A DNA stretch of 64,000 nt from Glaciecola sp. HTCC2999 (GCF_000155775.1 NZ_DS989811.1:124527-188526), one strand, 5' to 3'. Positions 40,854-49,790 are shown, numbered from the stretch's first letter. A program made the numbers and translations. The notes: generated by a model from the sequence alone, not told the origin.

Positions 40854-42344
40854 ATGTCTGAATCTTATATTGACCCATATAAATACCAACATTCTTATGC
40901 CGATGAGTTGGCTGATTTAGTTACCCCAATCAAACCGACTGTGATTTATCAGCCTCATCTACAAGTGGTTAATCATGCACTGTGGGAAGCATTAGGGTTA
41001 CCCATTCAATGGCAAGATAATGATACGTTTATGCAGCAGTTATTTGGGTCTGAGTCCCTCTTAACTCAACATAGCGTGGCCCAGAAATATGGTGGGCATC
41101 AATTTGGTCATTGGAATCCACAGCTAGGAGATGGACGCGGTCTGCTGCTATGTGAAATAGTGGATAATCAAGGTCAGCGACAAGACTTACATCTTAAAGG
41201 TGCAGGGCCAACACCTTATTCACGACACGCGGATGGGCGTGCAGTCTTGCGTTCGACTATACGAGAATATTTGGCCAGTGAAGCTTTATTTCATTTAGGT
41301 ATTCCAACCTCTCGCGCCTTATGTTTGATTAGTTCTAATGAGCCGGTTTATCGTGAACAACAAGAAAAAGCTGCGATGCTGATACGCACTGCGCCAAGTC
41401 ATTTAAGGTTTGGACATTTTGAATACTTTTACCATGATCGTGAACCCGGTGTGGCAGCAGATATTGCCACCCCTAAACTCCAACAATTAATGGACTACAC
41501 TTTAGCGTATCATTTTCCGCAGTGTGTAGATTGCCAAAACCCGCATCTAGCGATGTTAACGCAAATAATTGCTGATACCGCACGATTAATCGCACATTGG
41601 CAAGTCGTTGGCTTTAACCATGGTGTTATGAACACGGATAATATGTCGATTCATGGGATTACATTTGATTATGGCCCATATGCATTTTTTGATGATTTTG
41701 AACCGCATTATGTGTGCAATAAATCTGATCATCAGGGACGTTATCGTTTTTCCCAGCAACCAAGTATCGGTCTTTGGAATCTCAACGCGCTGGCACAAGC
41801 ATTCCGGCCGTTTGTCACTACAGAAGATATTACCGATGCGTTAGATACGTTTGAACCTATATTGGTAGAGCACTATCATCATTTGATGCTCAAACGATTT
41901 GGATTAACTGAAACGACGGATACAGCATTGGCGATGATGACATTGTTTATGAAGTTATTACAAAGTCCTAAGCGTGATTATCATATTAGCTTTAGACAAC
42001 TAGCCGGGCATCTCGATTGGGACTCATTAACATTACTCCGCAATGAATATGTGGATATTGGCTTATTTGATGAATGGTTAGCTGCATTTAAAGCAGAAGT
42101 AGCGTTACAAGAAGTCGATTTTACCACCTTACAGTCACGAATTAGTTTAGCGAATCCACATACTGTGCTGCGCAACCATCATGCTCAAGCAGTCATTGAA
42201 GCTGCTGAACAAGGTGATTTTTCATTATTTCATGCTTATTTAGAAATATTAAAGAATCCGTTTGATGCGACAACCAAGATAGACCGATTTGCTGCTCCAC
42301 CCTCGATAGGGGATAAGGGAATTGCCTTATCATGCTCTTCGTAA
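40854..42344 (+). CDS. selO: SelO family protein adenylyltransferase (YdiU)
   Basis: SelO is a pseudokinase-fold enzyme that transfers AMP to Ser, Thr or Tyr of proteins in redox control. The 496-residue protein has QKYGGHQFGHWNPQLGDGRG at about 81-100, LHLKGAGPTPYSRHADGRAV at about 118-137, the GFNHGVMNTDNMSIHGITFDYGP catalytic loop at about 258-280 and the C-terminal CSS. The terminal Cys position corresponds to selenocysteine in animal SelO. A TGTTATGCT extended -10-like element lies about 55 nt upstream. Confidence 0.93.
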   Translation: MSESYIDPYKYQHSYADELADLVTPIKPTVIYQPHLQVVNHALWEALGLPIQWQDNDTFMQQLFGSESLLTQHSVAQKYGGHQFGHWNPQLGDGRGLLLCEIVDNQGQRQDLHLKGAGPTPYSRHADGRAVLRSTIREYLASEALFHLGIPTSRALCLISSNEPVYREQQEKAAMLIRTAPSHLRFGHFEYFYHDREPGVAADIATPKLQQLMDYTLAYHFPQCVDCQNPHLAMLTQIIADTARLIAHWQVVGFNHGVMNTDNMSIHGITFDYGPYAFFDDFEPHYVCNKSDHQGRYRFSQQPSIGLWNLNALAQAFRPFVTTEDITDALDTFEPILVEHYHHLMLKRFGLTETTDTALAMMTLFMKLLQSPKRDYHISFRQLAGHLDWDSLTLLRNEYVDIGLFDEWLAAFKAEVALQEVDFTTLQSRISLANPHTVLRNHHAQAVIEAAEQGDFSLFHAYLEILKNPFDATTKIDRFAAPPSIGDKGIALSCSS

Positions 42345-42481
42345 TGGAGTAAATAGTCGAATTTACTATGGTGGGGTTGATTTTATATGATGCTAATCCC
42401 ATTGTTATCCTTTAAAATAGACAAGGTTAGTCGTTAGTGCGACCAACATGTTTATCAACCATCACACGAGAATACCTAAAC

Positions 42482-43093
42482 ATGCCAGTATCGATGTTTG
42501 AATTTGTCAGTAAAGCGAAGCTACCAACACGATTTGGAGATTTCACGATCCATGGATTTGTGGACACGCGCAATCAGCAAGAACACGTGGCATTAAGTTA
42601 TGGTGAATGGCTCCCAGATGACGCTGTGCATATTCGTGTGCATTCAGAGTGTTTAACCGGTGATTCATTGTTTTCGACACGCTGTGATTGCGGTTTTCAA
42701 CTCGAAAAAGCCTTAGCTAACATTGTCGAGCATGGTTCGGGTGTCTTATTATATTTAAGACAAGAAGGTCGTGGCATTGGCTTATTGAACAAAATCAAAG
42801 CCTATGCATTGCAGGATACTGGACTGGATACGGTTGAAGCAAATGAACATTTAGGGTTTGATGCTGATTTACGAGAATATGATATTTGTCAGTTTATGTT
42901 ACACCATTTGGGGATTAACAGAGTGACCTTGATGACTAATAACCCGAAAAAAATCAATGCATTAACCTCATTAGGGATTGAAGTTGTTGAGCGTAAACCG
43001 ATTGATCATGGCATGACTAAAGATAATAAAGGGTACCTAAAGACCAAGACTGAAAAGCTTGGTCATGAGTTTGATCCACACTTATTTAAATAG
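42482..43093 (+). CDS. ribA: GTP cyclohydrolase II
   Basis: RibA opens the GTP ring in the first step of riboflavin synthesis. The zinc cysteines are C57, C68 and C70 in HSECLTGDSLFSTRCDCGF, followed by LYLRQEGRGIGLLNKIKAYALQD and MTNNPKK. The frame is open back to a GTG at 42437, but family alignment (E. coli 196 residues) favours the ATG at 42482, which has GAGAA 9 nt upstream and gives 203 residues. It is a stand-alone RibA with no RibB domain. No FMN riboswitch was seen upstream. Confidence 0.93.
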   Translation: MPVSMFEFVSKAKLPTRFGDFTIHGFVDTRNQQEHVALSYGEWLPDDAVHIRVHSECLTGDSLFSTRCDCGFQLEKALANIVEHGSGVLLYLRQEGRGIGLLNKIKAYALQDTGLDTVEANEHLGFDADLREYDICQFMLHHLGINRVTLMTNNPKKINALTSLGIEVVERKPIDHGMTKDNKGYLKTKTEKLGHEFDPHLFK

Positions 43094-43111
43094 TTTTTCT
43101 TATCACCACAT

Positions 43112-43139
43112 ACTTAACGCTATTCAGTTTGCGTTAAGT
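43112..43139. terminator. Inverted repeat after ribA
   Basis: ACTTAACGC (43112-43120) and GCGTTAAGT (43131-43139) are a perfect 9-bp inverted repeat with a 10-nt loop between ribA and the next gene on the same strand. There is no T-run after it, so termination is uncertain. Confidence 0.45.
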
Positions 43140-43191
43140 TCAATCAAGCTATAACTATGATTAACGTAACTCATTCCCTTTAGGAGGGTCT

Positions 43192-44517
43192 ATGTTAGTC
43201 AAAACAGCTCAACAAAACCTACCACGTTGGCAGCGTATCATTACTGCTGCAGCCATTAGCTTAACAACGCTTAGCTTATCTGGGTGTGTGATTGCTCATA
43301 CGCCATATCAAGGTGAGGTCAAATATGGGTTTATTAAATCTCCACCTCACAAAACGATGACGACGACTACCACAAGTTATGTACCCCGACAGCCAGCTGC
43401 TACCGAAAACGATGAAATAGTTACGGTCCTCGACAGTGCATTAGCGCCAATTGCGTTATATCCTGATTCGTTACTTGAGCATATCTTTGCAGCTGTAGTG
43501 CAGCCGATGGATTTGATCCAAGCCCAAGCATTGATTGAACAGCACAACGAATTGGATGCAAACGAACTCGTTGAATTAGCGCGTGGTAAGCCATGGGATC
43601 CCAGTGTGATTGCGTTATTGCCTTTTGCAGATGTGATCGCAAATCTCACTGAAGATTTAGAATATCTTGAGTATTTAGGACATGCGGTAGAGAGTGATTA
43701 TAATTTAGTGGTATCGCGTGTCGCCTATTTGCGTCAACAGGCTCAAAACAGCGGTAATCTTGTTTCGGATGATTACGTTAAAGTAATAGAAAAAGAGACA
43801 AAAATCTTTATCGAGTCAGCTGAACCTGAAGTGATATTTGTACCGACGTATGATCCATTAACCGTTTATGGTACTTGGTGGCATGGCCAGCAACCGCGGA
43901 TATGGAATTATCGCCATATTAAACGCCACAGCTATCGTCATTATAATAAGCCCCACCGACTCGGCATACATGTGTCACAAGGTAACGTCTCTATTAACTG
44001 GAATCCATTTAGCTATGTAAGTCATAATTATTGGCGTGATCATTATCATATTAAACAGCGTCATCAGCTATTTTCGCGCCGTTTACATGCTTCTCATCGT
44101 GCTCATAATGTACATCGCAATGAGCGCTGGAACGGAGGTAAACGTCTGAATAACCAACGTTCAGATGTTAAGCGAGACCGTCAATATCAAGGGGGCAGTA
44201 AGCATCGCAATAACCAAAAGCTAAATAATAAACGTCGTGTTAATAGTCATACTCCTGATAATCACTCAGCCGGTCAGGTACGAGTCGCACCGGTAAAACG
44301 TGTTCCCGTTAAATTGCCACCTAAACGGATTCAACGTAATACCTCTGATCAAAAAGTGGTGCGAGCACCAGTCAAGTTACCGCCCAAACAGGTCAGTGTA
44401 AAGCGGACTCAGGATCGAGTCGCTCAGAATAGAGTCGCTCTGAAGGGAGTCGCTCAGAACAGAGTCGATCTGGAGCGAGCAGTCCGGGATCGAGTTGTCC
44501 GGGATATTGAACGTTAG
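43192..44517 (+). CDS. DUF3300 lipoprotein with basic repetitive tail
   Basis: A 441-residue envelope protein of unknown function. A signal peptide with lipobox LSLSGC (Cys32) indicates lipidation. The DUF3300 domain (about 80-230) has LDSALAPIALYPDSLLEHIF, ARGKPWDPSVIALLPF and FVPTYDPLTVYGTWW. The C-terminal 200 residues are low-complexity, rich in His, Arg, Asn and Lys, with two PVKLPPK copies and a seven-unit pentapeptide tail encoded by 15-nt repeats. An AGGAGGG ribosome site is 6 nt before the ATG. It overlaps the convergent ATP-grasp gene by 4 nt. Confidence 0.82.
   Translation: MLVKTAQQNLPRWQRIITAAAISLTTLSLSGCVIAHTPYQGEVKYGFIKSPPHKTMTTTTTSYVPRQPAATENDEIVTVLDSALAPIALYPDSLLEHIFAAVVQPMDLIQAQALIEQHNELDANELVELARGKPWDPSVIALLPFADVIANLTEDLEYLEYLGHAVESDYNLVVSRVAYLRQQAQNSGNLVSDDYVKVIEKETKIFIESAEPEVIFVPTYDPLTVYGTWWHGQQPRIWNYRHIKRHSYRHYNKPHRLGIHVSQGNVSINWNPFSYVSHNYWRDHYHIKQRHQLFSRRLHASHRAHNVHRNERWNGGKRLNNQRSDVKRDRQYQGGSKHRNNQKLNNKRRVNSHTPDNHSAGQVRVAPVKRVPVKLPPKRIQRNTSDQKVVRAPVKLPPKQVSVKRTQDRVAQNRVALKGVAQNRVDLERAVRDRVVRDIER
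44401..44505 (+). repeat. Seven 15-nt tandem repeats at the DUF3300 gene 3' end
   Basis: Seven degenerate 15-nt units encode pentapeptides KRTQD, RVAQN, RVALK, GVAQN, RVDLE, RAVRD and RVVRD. Units at 44416, 44431 and 44446 share GAGTCGCTC. The array ends 9 nt before the stop codon. Confidence 0.85.
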
Positions 44518-45395
44518 GCAAGATAATTGAGTGTCGCTTGAACGAAGCGTTCAGGCGATGCCTCATCCATATTGAAATATAAAGATGGCTCAATGAGCTC
44601 TACTTCCATCAGTTGCCAGATATCATCTTTCTGAGCGCGTGGATTCCTTATTAAGTCGACACGTGCATATAACGATTTTTCAGGAAGTGCAGCAAGTACT
44701 TTAGCGGCAGCACTTAACTGTCGTTCATCCGGGATGACTGTAATCAGTTCACCACCATGTTCTTCTTGAACACGAAAATCACCTGACTTAGGGACTTTTC
44801 TAATTGTATGGCTATATTCACCATTAAAATAAAAAAGTGAGTACTCACCCTCATTTATAACGCTATCTAAGAATGGTTGTATGACACAAGGCGTGGTGGA
44901 AAAAATATTCGACAGAGGGCCTGCTTGGGCCATTAAGTTAGTATGGTCAAGACGAAAAGTATTATCTGAATTAGCACTGATAAGTGGTTTGATAATGATT
45001 TCTTGGGTGTCAAAATATGCAAACTGGGCATAAATATCAGATATGGCTACTGAATCAAAAAATACTGAAGGGATGATGGTGATACCTTGTGTTTGCAATA
45101 TTTGTAGATAGCGTTTTGAAATGTTCCATTGCATCAATGATAATGGGTTAATTAATACCGTATCATGCTTTGTGATTTCAATGAGCTTGTCGATAAAAGC
45201 ATCTGCATGTTCTTGATAATCCCATGTACTTCGTACAATGACAGCATCATATTGTGACCAATCAATATCAATAGCATGCCAAGAAATAACATCGACGTGA
45301 ACACCATGCTGAGAGAAAGGCTGAATCAACAAATTATCCCAAACAAAATAATCTTCAAGATCATCAGTAGATAAAAAAGCAATAGATTGGTGCAA
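44514..45395 (-). CDS. ATP-grasp family protein of unknown substrate
   Basis: A 293-residue ATP-grasp-like enzyme related to the glutathione-synthetase/RimK fold. The N-terminal part has DAVIVRSTWDYQEHADAF at about 50-67 and NPLSLMQWNISKRYLQIL; the ATP-grasp core has EIIIKPLISANSDNTFRL at about 133-150 and the C-terminal ARVDLIRNP...MEVELIEPSLYF (metal-binding Glu and Asn-like positions). The likely reaction is ATP-dependent ligation of a carboxylate to an amine; no substrate can be named. It overlaps the DUF3300 gene tail to tail. Confidence 0.8.
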   Translation of the reverse strand: MHQSIAFLSTDDLEDYFVWDNLLIQPFSQHGVHVDVISWHAIDIDWSQYDAVIVRSTWDYQEHADAFIDKLIEITKHDTVLINPLSLMQWNISKRYLQILQTQGITIIPSVFFDSVAISDIYAQFAYFDTQEIIIKPLISANSDNTFRLDHTNLMAQAGPLSNIFSTTPCVIQPFLDSVINEGEYSLFYFNGEYSHTIRKVPKSGDFRVQEEHGGELITVIPDERQLSAAAKVLAALPEKSLYARVDLIRNPRAQKDDIWQLMEVELIEPSLYFNMDEASPERFVQATLNYLA

Positions 45396-45440
45396 AGGAA
45401 GCTCCTGTTATGGGTAATATTCAGATTATAAATCATTTAT

Positions 45441-45486
45441 ATGGTGCAATTATCACCAAATCAGTGCATTAGATGTGGTGCAATTA
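45441..45486. promoter_or_regulatory. Paired TGGTGCA sites upstream of amt (possible NtrC enhancer)
   Basis: The 12-mer TGGTGCAATTAT occurs at 45441-45452 and 45475-45486, 34 bp apart (about three helix turns). TGGTGCA is the right half of the NtrC consensus; the second copy is preceded by TGCATTA four bases away, one mismatch and one extra base from a full site. They lie roughly 80-120 nt before the predicted transcription start. Confidence 0.45.
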
Positions 45487-45537
45487 TATAGACATAATAA
45501 AAATTTAGTAATATCAATGGCTTAAAATTTTTTAATG

Positions 45538-45553
45538 TAGGAATGATTCTTGC
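45538..45553 (+). promoter_or_regulatory. Possible sigma-54 promoter of amt
   Basis: AGGAATGATTCTTGCT has the invariant GG (45539-45540) and GC (45551-45552) at the required 10-nt spacing, and the TTGCW -12 block is perfect; the -24 block is partial. It would start transcription near 45564, giving a leader of about 178 nt. Confidence 0.45.
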
Positions 45554-45690
45554 TATTAATAGCAAAGTTGGTCATTCACTATGATAATAAGCTATATTAT
45601 GACCATCACAACAGCACTATTTTGATGCTTCGACATTAAAATTCATTTCGACCATACCTCATTTGTGTATTGGCGAGATGACGATAAGTG

Positions 45691-45708
45691 GTGTAGATAA
45701 ATTTACAC
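45691..45708. promoter_or_regulatory. 18-nt palindrome upstream of amt
   Basis: GTGTAGATAAATTTACAC is a palindrome with a single mismatched pair, ending 33 nt before the amt start codon. It could be an operator or a leader hairpin. Confidence 0.4.
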
Positions 45709-45741
45709 ACATTAGATTAGATTTTAAAGGTAGTATATTCA

Positions 45742-46956
45742 ATGGATACAGTTAATAGCGCAGTGGAGACATTACTCCAGGGCACCAATACATTATTTAT
45801 TTTGCTTGGTGCGATAATGGTATTTGCCATGCACGCCGGGTTTGCTTTTCTAGAAGTAGGTACCGTACGTAATAAAAACCAAGTCAACGCATTGATCAAA
45901 ATCATGACTGATTTTGCCGTGTCATGTTTATGTTACTTTTTCATTGGTTATCTAATTGCATACGATACGACATTTTATGCGAGTGCGGCTGAATTAAGTG
46001 CTAACAATGGATATGATCTAGTGAAGTTTTTCTTCTTGATGACCTTTGCAGCTGCCATTCCAGCCATTGTTTCTGGTGGTATTGCAGAGCGTGCTCGTTT
46101 CTATCCTTTCTTAATTGCATCAGGTTTAATTGTTGGCTTTGTTTATCCATTCTTCGAAGGGATTATCTGGAATGGTAACTATGGTTTTCAAGCATGGCTA
46201 GAAGCGTCGTTTGGTGCAGGGTTCCATGATTTTGCTGGCTCAATTGTCGTGCACGGTATGGGCGGTTGGTTAGCATTAGTCGCAGTTGTGTTATTAGGTT
46301 CGCGCAATGGACGTTACAAAAACGGTAAGTTGAATGCCTTTGCCCCATCAAATATTCCATTTTTAGCACTGGGTGCATGGATTTTGAGTATTGGTTGGTT
46401 TGGCTTTAATGTCATGTCTGCACAAACAGTCGATGGGATCAGTGGTTTAGTGGCAGCAAACTCATTAATGGCTATGGTAGGTGGTATCTTAACGGCGATG
46501 TGGTTTGGAAAAAATGATCCTGGTTTTATTCACAACGGTCCATTAGCTGGTTTAGTCGCCGTCTGCGCAGGCTCTGATGTAATGCATCCGATTGGTTCGT
46601 TAGTCGTTGGTGGTATTGCAGGGTGGTTATTTGTCTGGTTATTTACCGTGATGCAAAACAAAATTAAAGTAGACGATGTTTTAGGTGTGTGGCCATTACA
46701 CGGTGTATGTGGTGCGTGGGGTGCGATTGCTGCTGGCATCTTTGGAACTGAAGCATTGGGTGGTTTAGGTGGCGTATCGTTAGTGTCACAGTTAATCGGT
46801 ACTGCTCTAGGTATAGTCATTGCAATCGTAGGCGGTATTATCGTTTATGGTGGTGTGAAAAAACTAGCTGGCTTAAGATTAAGCGAGGAAGAAGAATATA
46901 AAGGTGCTGATTTATCCATTCACAAAATCGGTTCTATGAATTCTGACGATATCTAA
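45742..46956 (+). CDS. amt: Ammonium transporter (Amt family)
   Basis: An inner-membrane ammonium channel of 404 residues with 11 predicted membrane segments. The twin pore histidines are readable at His171 (DFAGSIVVHGMGG) and His320 (VWPLHGVCGAWG). It belongs to the DFAGSxVVH branch rather than the E. coli AmtB branch. No glnK gene adjoins it, so PII control, if any, comes from elsewhere. A sigma-54-like promoter and TGGTGCA repeats upstream suggest nitrogen-limitation control. A strong terminator follows. Confidence 0.95.
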   Translation: MDTVNSAVETLLQGTNTLFILLGAIMVFAMHAGFAFLEVGTVRNKNQVNALIKIMTDFAVSCLCYFFIGYLIAYDTTFYASAAELSANNGYDLVKFFFLMTFAAAIPAIVSGGIAERARFYPFLIASGLIVGFVYPFFEGIIWNGNYGFQAWLEASFGAGFHDFAGSIVVHGMGGWLALVAVVLLGSRNGRYKNGKLNAFAPSNIPFLALGAWILSIGWFGFNVMSAQTVDGISGLVAANSLMAMVGGILTAMWFGKNDPGFIHNGPLAGLVAVCAGSDVMHPIGSLVVGGIAGWLFVWLFTVMQNKIKVDDVLGVWPLHGVCGAWGAIAAGIFGTEALGGLGGVSLVSQLIGTALGIVIAIVGGIIVYGGVKKLAGLRLSEEEEYKGADLSIHKIGSMNSDDI

Positions 46957-46984
46957 TTTTAAAAAATGTTCTTAAAAAATAAAC

Positions 46985-47014
46985 AGGCATAGATTACATT
47001 TCTATGCCTTTTTT
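46985..47014 (+). terminator. Intrinsic terminator of amt
   Basis: AGGCATAGA (46985-46993) and TCTATGCCT (47001-47009) form a perfect 9-bp stem with a 7-nt loop followed by a run of six T. Confidence 0.9.
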
Positions 47015-47117
47015 GTTTTCACCCCAAATATATTGAAACCTTTTAATCCTGATGAAATACTTCAATTTGTTGATGATTTAGATAATCCCTAACTTATTGA
47101 TATAATTGAGCATACTC

Positions 47118-48299
47118 TTAAGCAACTTGGCCGGCTACGTATCCACTACTCCATGCCCATTGGAAATTGTAGCCACCGAGCCAGCCGGTCACATCTAGTA
47201 CTTCACCAATAAAGAATAGTCCCTTATGGTCTTTGGCTTCCATGGTTTTGGATGAGAAATGATCGGTGTTGACTCCGCCTAAGGTGACTTCGGCGGTACG
47301 ATAACCTTCTGTGCCATTAGGCTTAAGTTGCCATGCTTTGAATTGATTAGCGATATGCTCGAGTTGCTTACCTTGGTATTGTTTCATTGGTTTATTTTCT
47401 ATTTCAAAATATCCCAATAATTGCGCGATGAGACGCCTAGGGAACCAGGTCGATAGAACAGTGGATAGCTGTACGTTAGGCTGTTGAGTTTGTGCTCGGT
47501 TTAGCTCTACGGTTAAATCGAGAGATGGTAGTAAATCGATTTCTACGGTATCACCGGCTTCCCAATAAGAAGAGATTTGTAATACAGCAGGGCCACTTAA
47601 TCCCCGGTGCGTAAATAAAATCCCCTCATTAAATCGTGTATTAGCACATGTTGTTGCCGCTTCTACACTCACGCCACTAAGCTCTGCTAGTACATCCTTG
47701 TCATGCGTATGCAAGGTAAATGGAACTAATGCTGCTCTGGTGGGAGTGACCTGCATACCAAACTGTTCTGCAATTTGATAGCCAAAGGGTGTTGCACCCA
47801 GCTTCGGCATTGATAATCCGCCGGTGGCAATGACTAATGACTCACAACTATATTGGCCTTTGGATGTCGATAAATGATAGCCTTTTTCATGTTTATTTAT
47901 CGTCAGTATTTCGCATGCCGTAGTGACTGTCACTTGATGCTTTGCACATTCGGACATAAGCAGTGAAACGATTTGTTTAGCTGAGTCATCGCAAAATAAC
48001 TGGCCAAGGGTTTTTTCATGATAAGCAATGCCATAGTCATTGACCAATCCAATGAAATCCCATTGGGTGTATTGGCTTAATGCTGATTTGGTGAAATGAG
48101 GATTGTCACAGATAAAATTTTCATGTGAAGTATACATGTTGGTAAAATTACAGCGCCCCCCACCAGACATGAGTATTTTTCGACCAACTTTTTTTGCGTG
48201 GTCTAGCACAGTCACACTTCTTCCGCGCGCGGCCGCAGTAGCTGCACAAAATAACCCTGCCGCACCGGCACCAATGACTACCACATCTTGATCTTGCAT
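47118..48299 (-). CDS. yhiN: HI0933/YhiN family flavoprotein
   Basis: An FAD-binding protein of 393 residues in the HI0933/YhiN (BaiN-like) family. The dinucleotide motif VVVIGAGAAGLFCAATAAARG is at about 6-26, followed by the family signature KVGRKILMSGGGRCNFTN at about 37-54, LVIATGGLSMPKLGATPFGY near the middle and the C-terminal GEVLDVTGWLGGYNFQWAWSSG. The oxidoreductase substrate is unknown. It is divergent from the rhlE-like gene. Confidence 0.9.
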   Translation of the reverse strand: MQDQDVVVIGAGAAGLFCAATAAARGRSVTVLDHAKKVGRKILMSGGGRCNFTNMYTSHENFICDNPHFTKSALSQYTQWDFIGLVNDYGIAYHEKTLGQLFCDDSAKQIVSLLMSECAKHQVTVTTACEILTINKHEKGYHLSTSKGQYSCESLVIATGGLSMPKLGATPFGYQIAEQFGMQVTPTRAALVPFTLHTHDKDVLAELSGVSVEAATTCANTRFNEGILFTHRGLSGPAVLQISSYWEAGDTVEIDLLPSLDLTVELNRAQTQQPNVQLSTVLSTWFPRRLIAQLLGYFEIENKPMKQYQGKQLEHIANQFKAWQLKPNGTEGYRTAEVTLGGVNTDHFSSKTMEAKDHKGLFFIGEVLDVTGWLGGYNFQWAWSSGYVAGQVA

Positions 48300-48400
48300 T
48301 AATTCTTACCAATATCACACAAAGCGCTATTATAAAGCGAATGGTTGATAAGTATAGTCGATGAAAGAAGATAACTAAAACAGACCGATTTAGCGCAATG

Positions 48401-48409
48401 TGTTAATAT
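48401..48409 (+). promoter_or_regulatory. Extended -10 promoter of the rhlE-like gene
   Basis: TGTTAATAT resembles an extended -10 element (TGn plus TAATAT). It predicts a start near 48416, just upstream of the leader hairpin at 48425-48450. Confidence 0.45.
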
Positions 48410-48424
48410 GAATTAGTTACGTTA

Positions 48425-48450
48425 GCACTCACGTTTTGAGTGCCCTTTTT
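48425..48450 (+). terminator. Intrinsic terminator in the leader of the rhlE-like gene
   Basis: GCACTCA (48425-48431) and TGAGTGC (48437-48443) form a perfect 7-bp stem with a 5-nt loop followed by CCTTTTT. It ends 11 nt before the ATG of the RNA helicase. The neighbouring upstream gene is on the other strand, so this element can only act on the helicase's own transcript (or on antisense-initiated RNA). Confidence 0.7.
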
Positions 48451-48461
48451 GTGAGTGATTC

Positions 48462-49790
48462 ATGACCACCAGTTTTTCTGATTTAGGATTATCGCCAGCT
48501 GTATTACAAGCGGTGTCCGACCAAGGCTACACCCAACCCTCTCCTATTCAACAACAAGCTATCGGCCCGGTCTTAGACGGCCAAGATGTTATGGCGGCAG
48601 CGCAAACGGGTACCGGTAAAACCGGCGCATTTGCATTACCTATCGTTAATTTGTTGAGTGAGACGTCAAAGCGTCCATCGCCAAATAACATCAAAGCACT
48701 GATTTTAACGCCTACTCGTGAGCTTGCTGCTCAAGTCGCTGAAAGTGTTAAAGCGTGTGCTCAGCATACCCAATTACGTTCTATGGTCGTATTTGGTGGA
48801 GTGTCGATTAACCCTCAAATGCAGGGGTTACGTCGTGGCTGTGATATTTTGATTGCGACTCCTGGACGCTTGCTCGATCTGCATCAACAAAATGCCGTGA
48901 AGTTTAGTCAACTTGAGATACTGGTCCTTGATGAAGCCGACCGTATGCTAGATATGGGATTTATTCATGACATTAAACGTATCATGAAGCTAATTCCAGC
49001 CAAACGACAAACATTATTATTCTCAGCAACCTTCTCTGATCCTATTAGAGAATTAGCGAAACAGTTTACTCAAGAGCCAATCGAAATATCGGTTACGCCT
49101 AAAAATAGTACGACACCGTTAGTGAAACAATTACTCGTGCATGCTGAGAAAAGTAGTAAAACCACATTACTGATTAAGTTAATTAAAGATAATGATTGGC
49201 AGCAGGTATTAGTATTTACCAGAACAAAGCATGGTGCTAATCGTATTGCGCAAAAGTTAGGAAATAAGAATATTACTGCAGCTGCTATCCATGGTAATAA
49301 AAGCCAAGGTGCTCGCACTAAAGCATTAGCTGATTTTAAATCAGGTGATGTACGTGTGTTAGTGGCGACTGACATTGCTGCACGTGGTATTGATATTGAC
49401 CAGTTACCTAATGTGATTAATTATGACTTACCCCACGTGCCAGAAGATTATGTACACCGTATTGGCCGTACGGGTCGAGCTGGAGCAACTGGGCATGCAG
49501 TATCGTTTGCTACTAATGAAGATATCAAACAGCTTAATGATATCCAAAATCTCATTGGCGAACACATTGAAGTGCTGGAAGTGGAAGGTTTATCTGTGTC
49601 TGGCGTGATGCAAGCACCGCTTAAAACACCAAAAGCAAAAAAGCCAAAGAAGCCGCGTAAACCACGTTCACGTTCTGGTGGCAACGCGACTAAAACGGGT
49701 GGAGCGCAGGCAGCTGCTGCGGCACAAACAGGTGATGGACGGGGTAAATCATCACCGAGTCGCGGTCGTCGCAGTAAACCAGCGTCATAA
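48462..49790 (+). CDS. rhlE: DEAD-box RNA helicase (RhlE-like)
   Basis: An ATP-dependent RNA helicase likely acting in ribosome assembly or RNA decay. The 442-residue protein has the Q motif ([20 protein letters not shown]...PSPIQ, about 4-30), Walker A AQTGTGKT at 47-54, [23 protein letters not shown] near 155, SATF, and [10 protein letters not shown]. The C-terminal tail is Lys/Arg/Pro/Gly-rich, as in RhlE. Its leader contains an intrinsic terminator; convergent arcA shares the downstream terminator. Confidence 0.92.
   Translation: MTTSFSDLGLSPAVLQAVSDQGYTQPSPIQQQAIGPVLDGQDVMAAAQTGTGKTGAFALPIVNLLSETSKRPSPNNIKALILTPTRELAAQVAESVKACAQHTQLRSMVVFGGVSINPQMQGLRRGCDILIATPGRLLDLHQQNAVKFSQLEILVLDEADRMLDMGFIHDIKRIMKLIPAKRQTLLFSATFSDPIRELAKQFTQEPIEISVTPKNSTTPLVKQLLVHAEKSSKTTLLIKLIKDNDWQQVLVFTRTKHGANRIAQKLGNKNITAAAIHGNKSQGARTKALADFKSGDVRVLVATDIAARGIDIDQLPNVINYDLPHVPEDYVHRIGRTGRAGATGHAVSFATNEDIKQLNDIQNLIGEHIEVLEVEGLSVSGVMQAPLKTPKAKKPKKPRKPRSRSGGNATKTGGAQAAAAAQTGDGRGKSSPSRGRRSKPAS

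Larger units (their letters stand above)
45396..45741. other. Intergenic region upstream of the ammonium transporter
   Basis: A 346-nt AT-rich divergent spacer. It contains two TGGTGCAATTAT copies, a sigma-54-like promoter, GCTATTAATAGC (45551-45562, a perfect palindrome) and an 18-nt palindrome near the amt start. No gene is supported. Confidence 0.6.

Noticed and set aside
42437..42481. GTG-started extension of ribA
   Set aside because: It exceeds the normal RibA length; the ATG at 42482 has a better-placed GAGAA site.
42350..42481. FMN riboswitch ahead of ribA
   Set aside because: The short region lacks the conserved RFN-element helices; nothing resembling it was seen.
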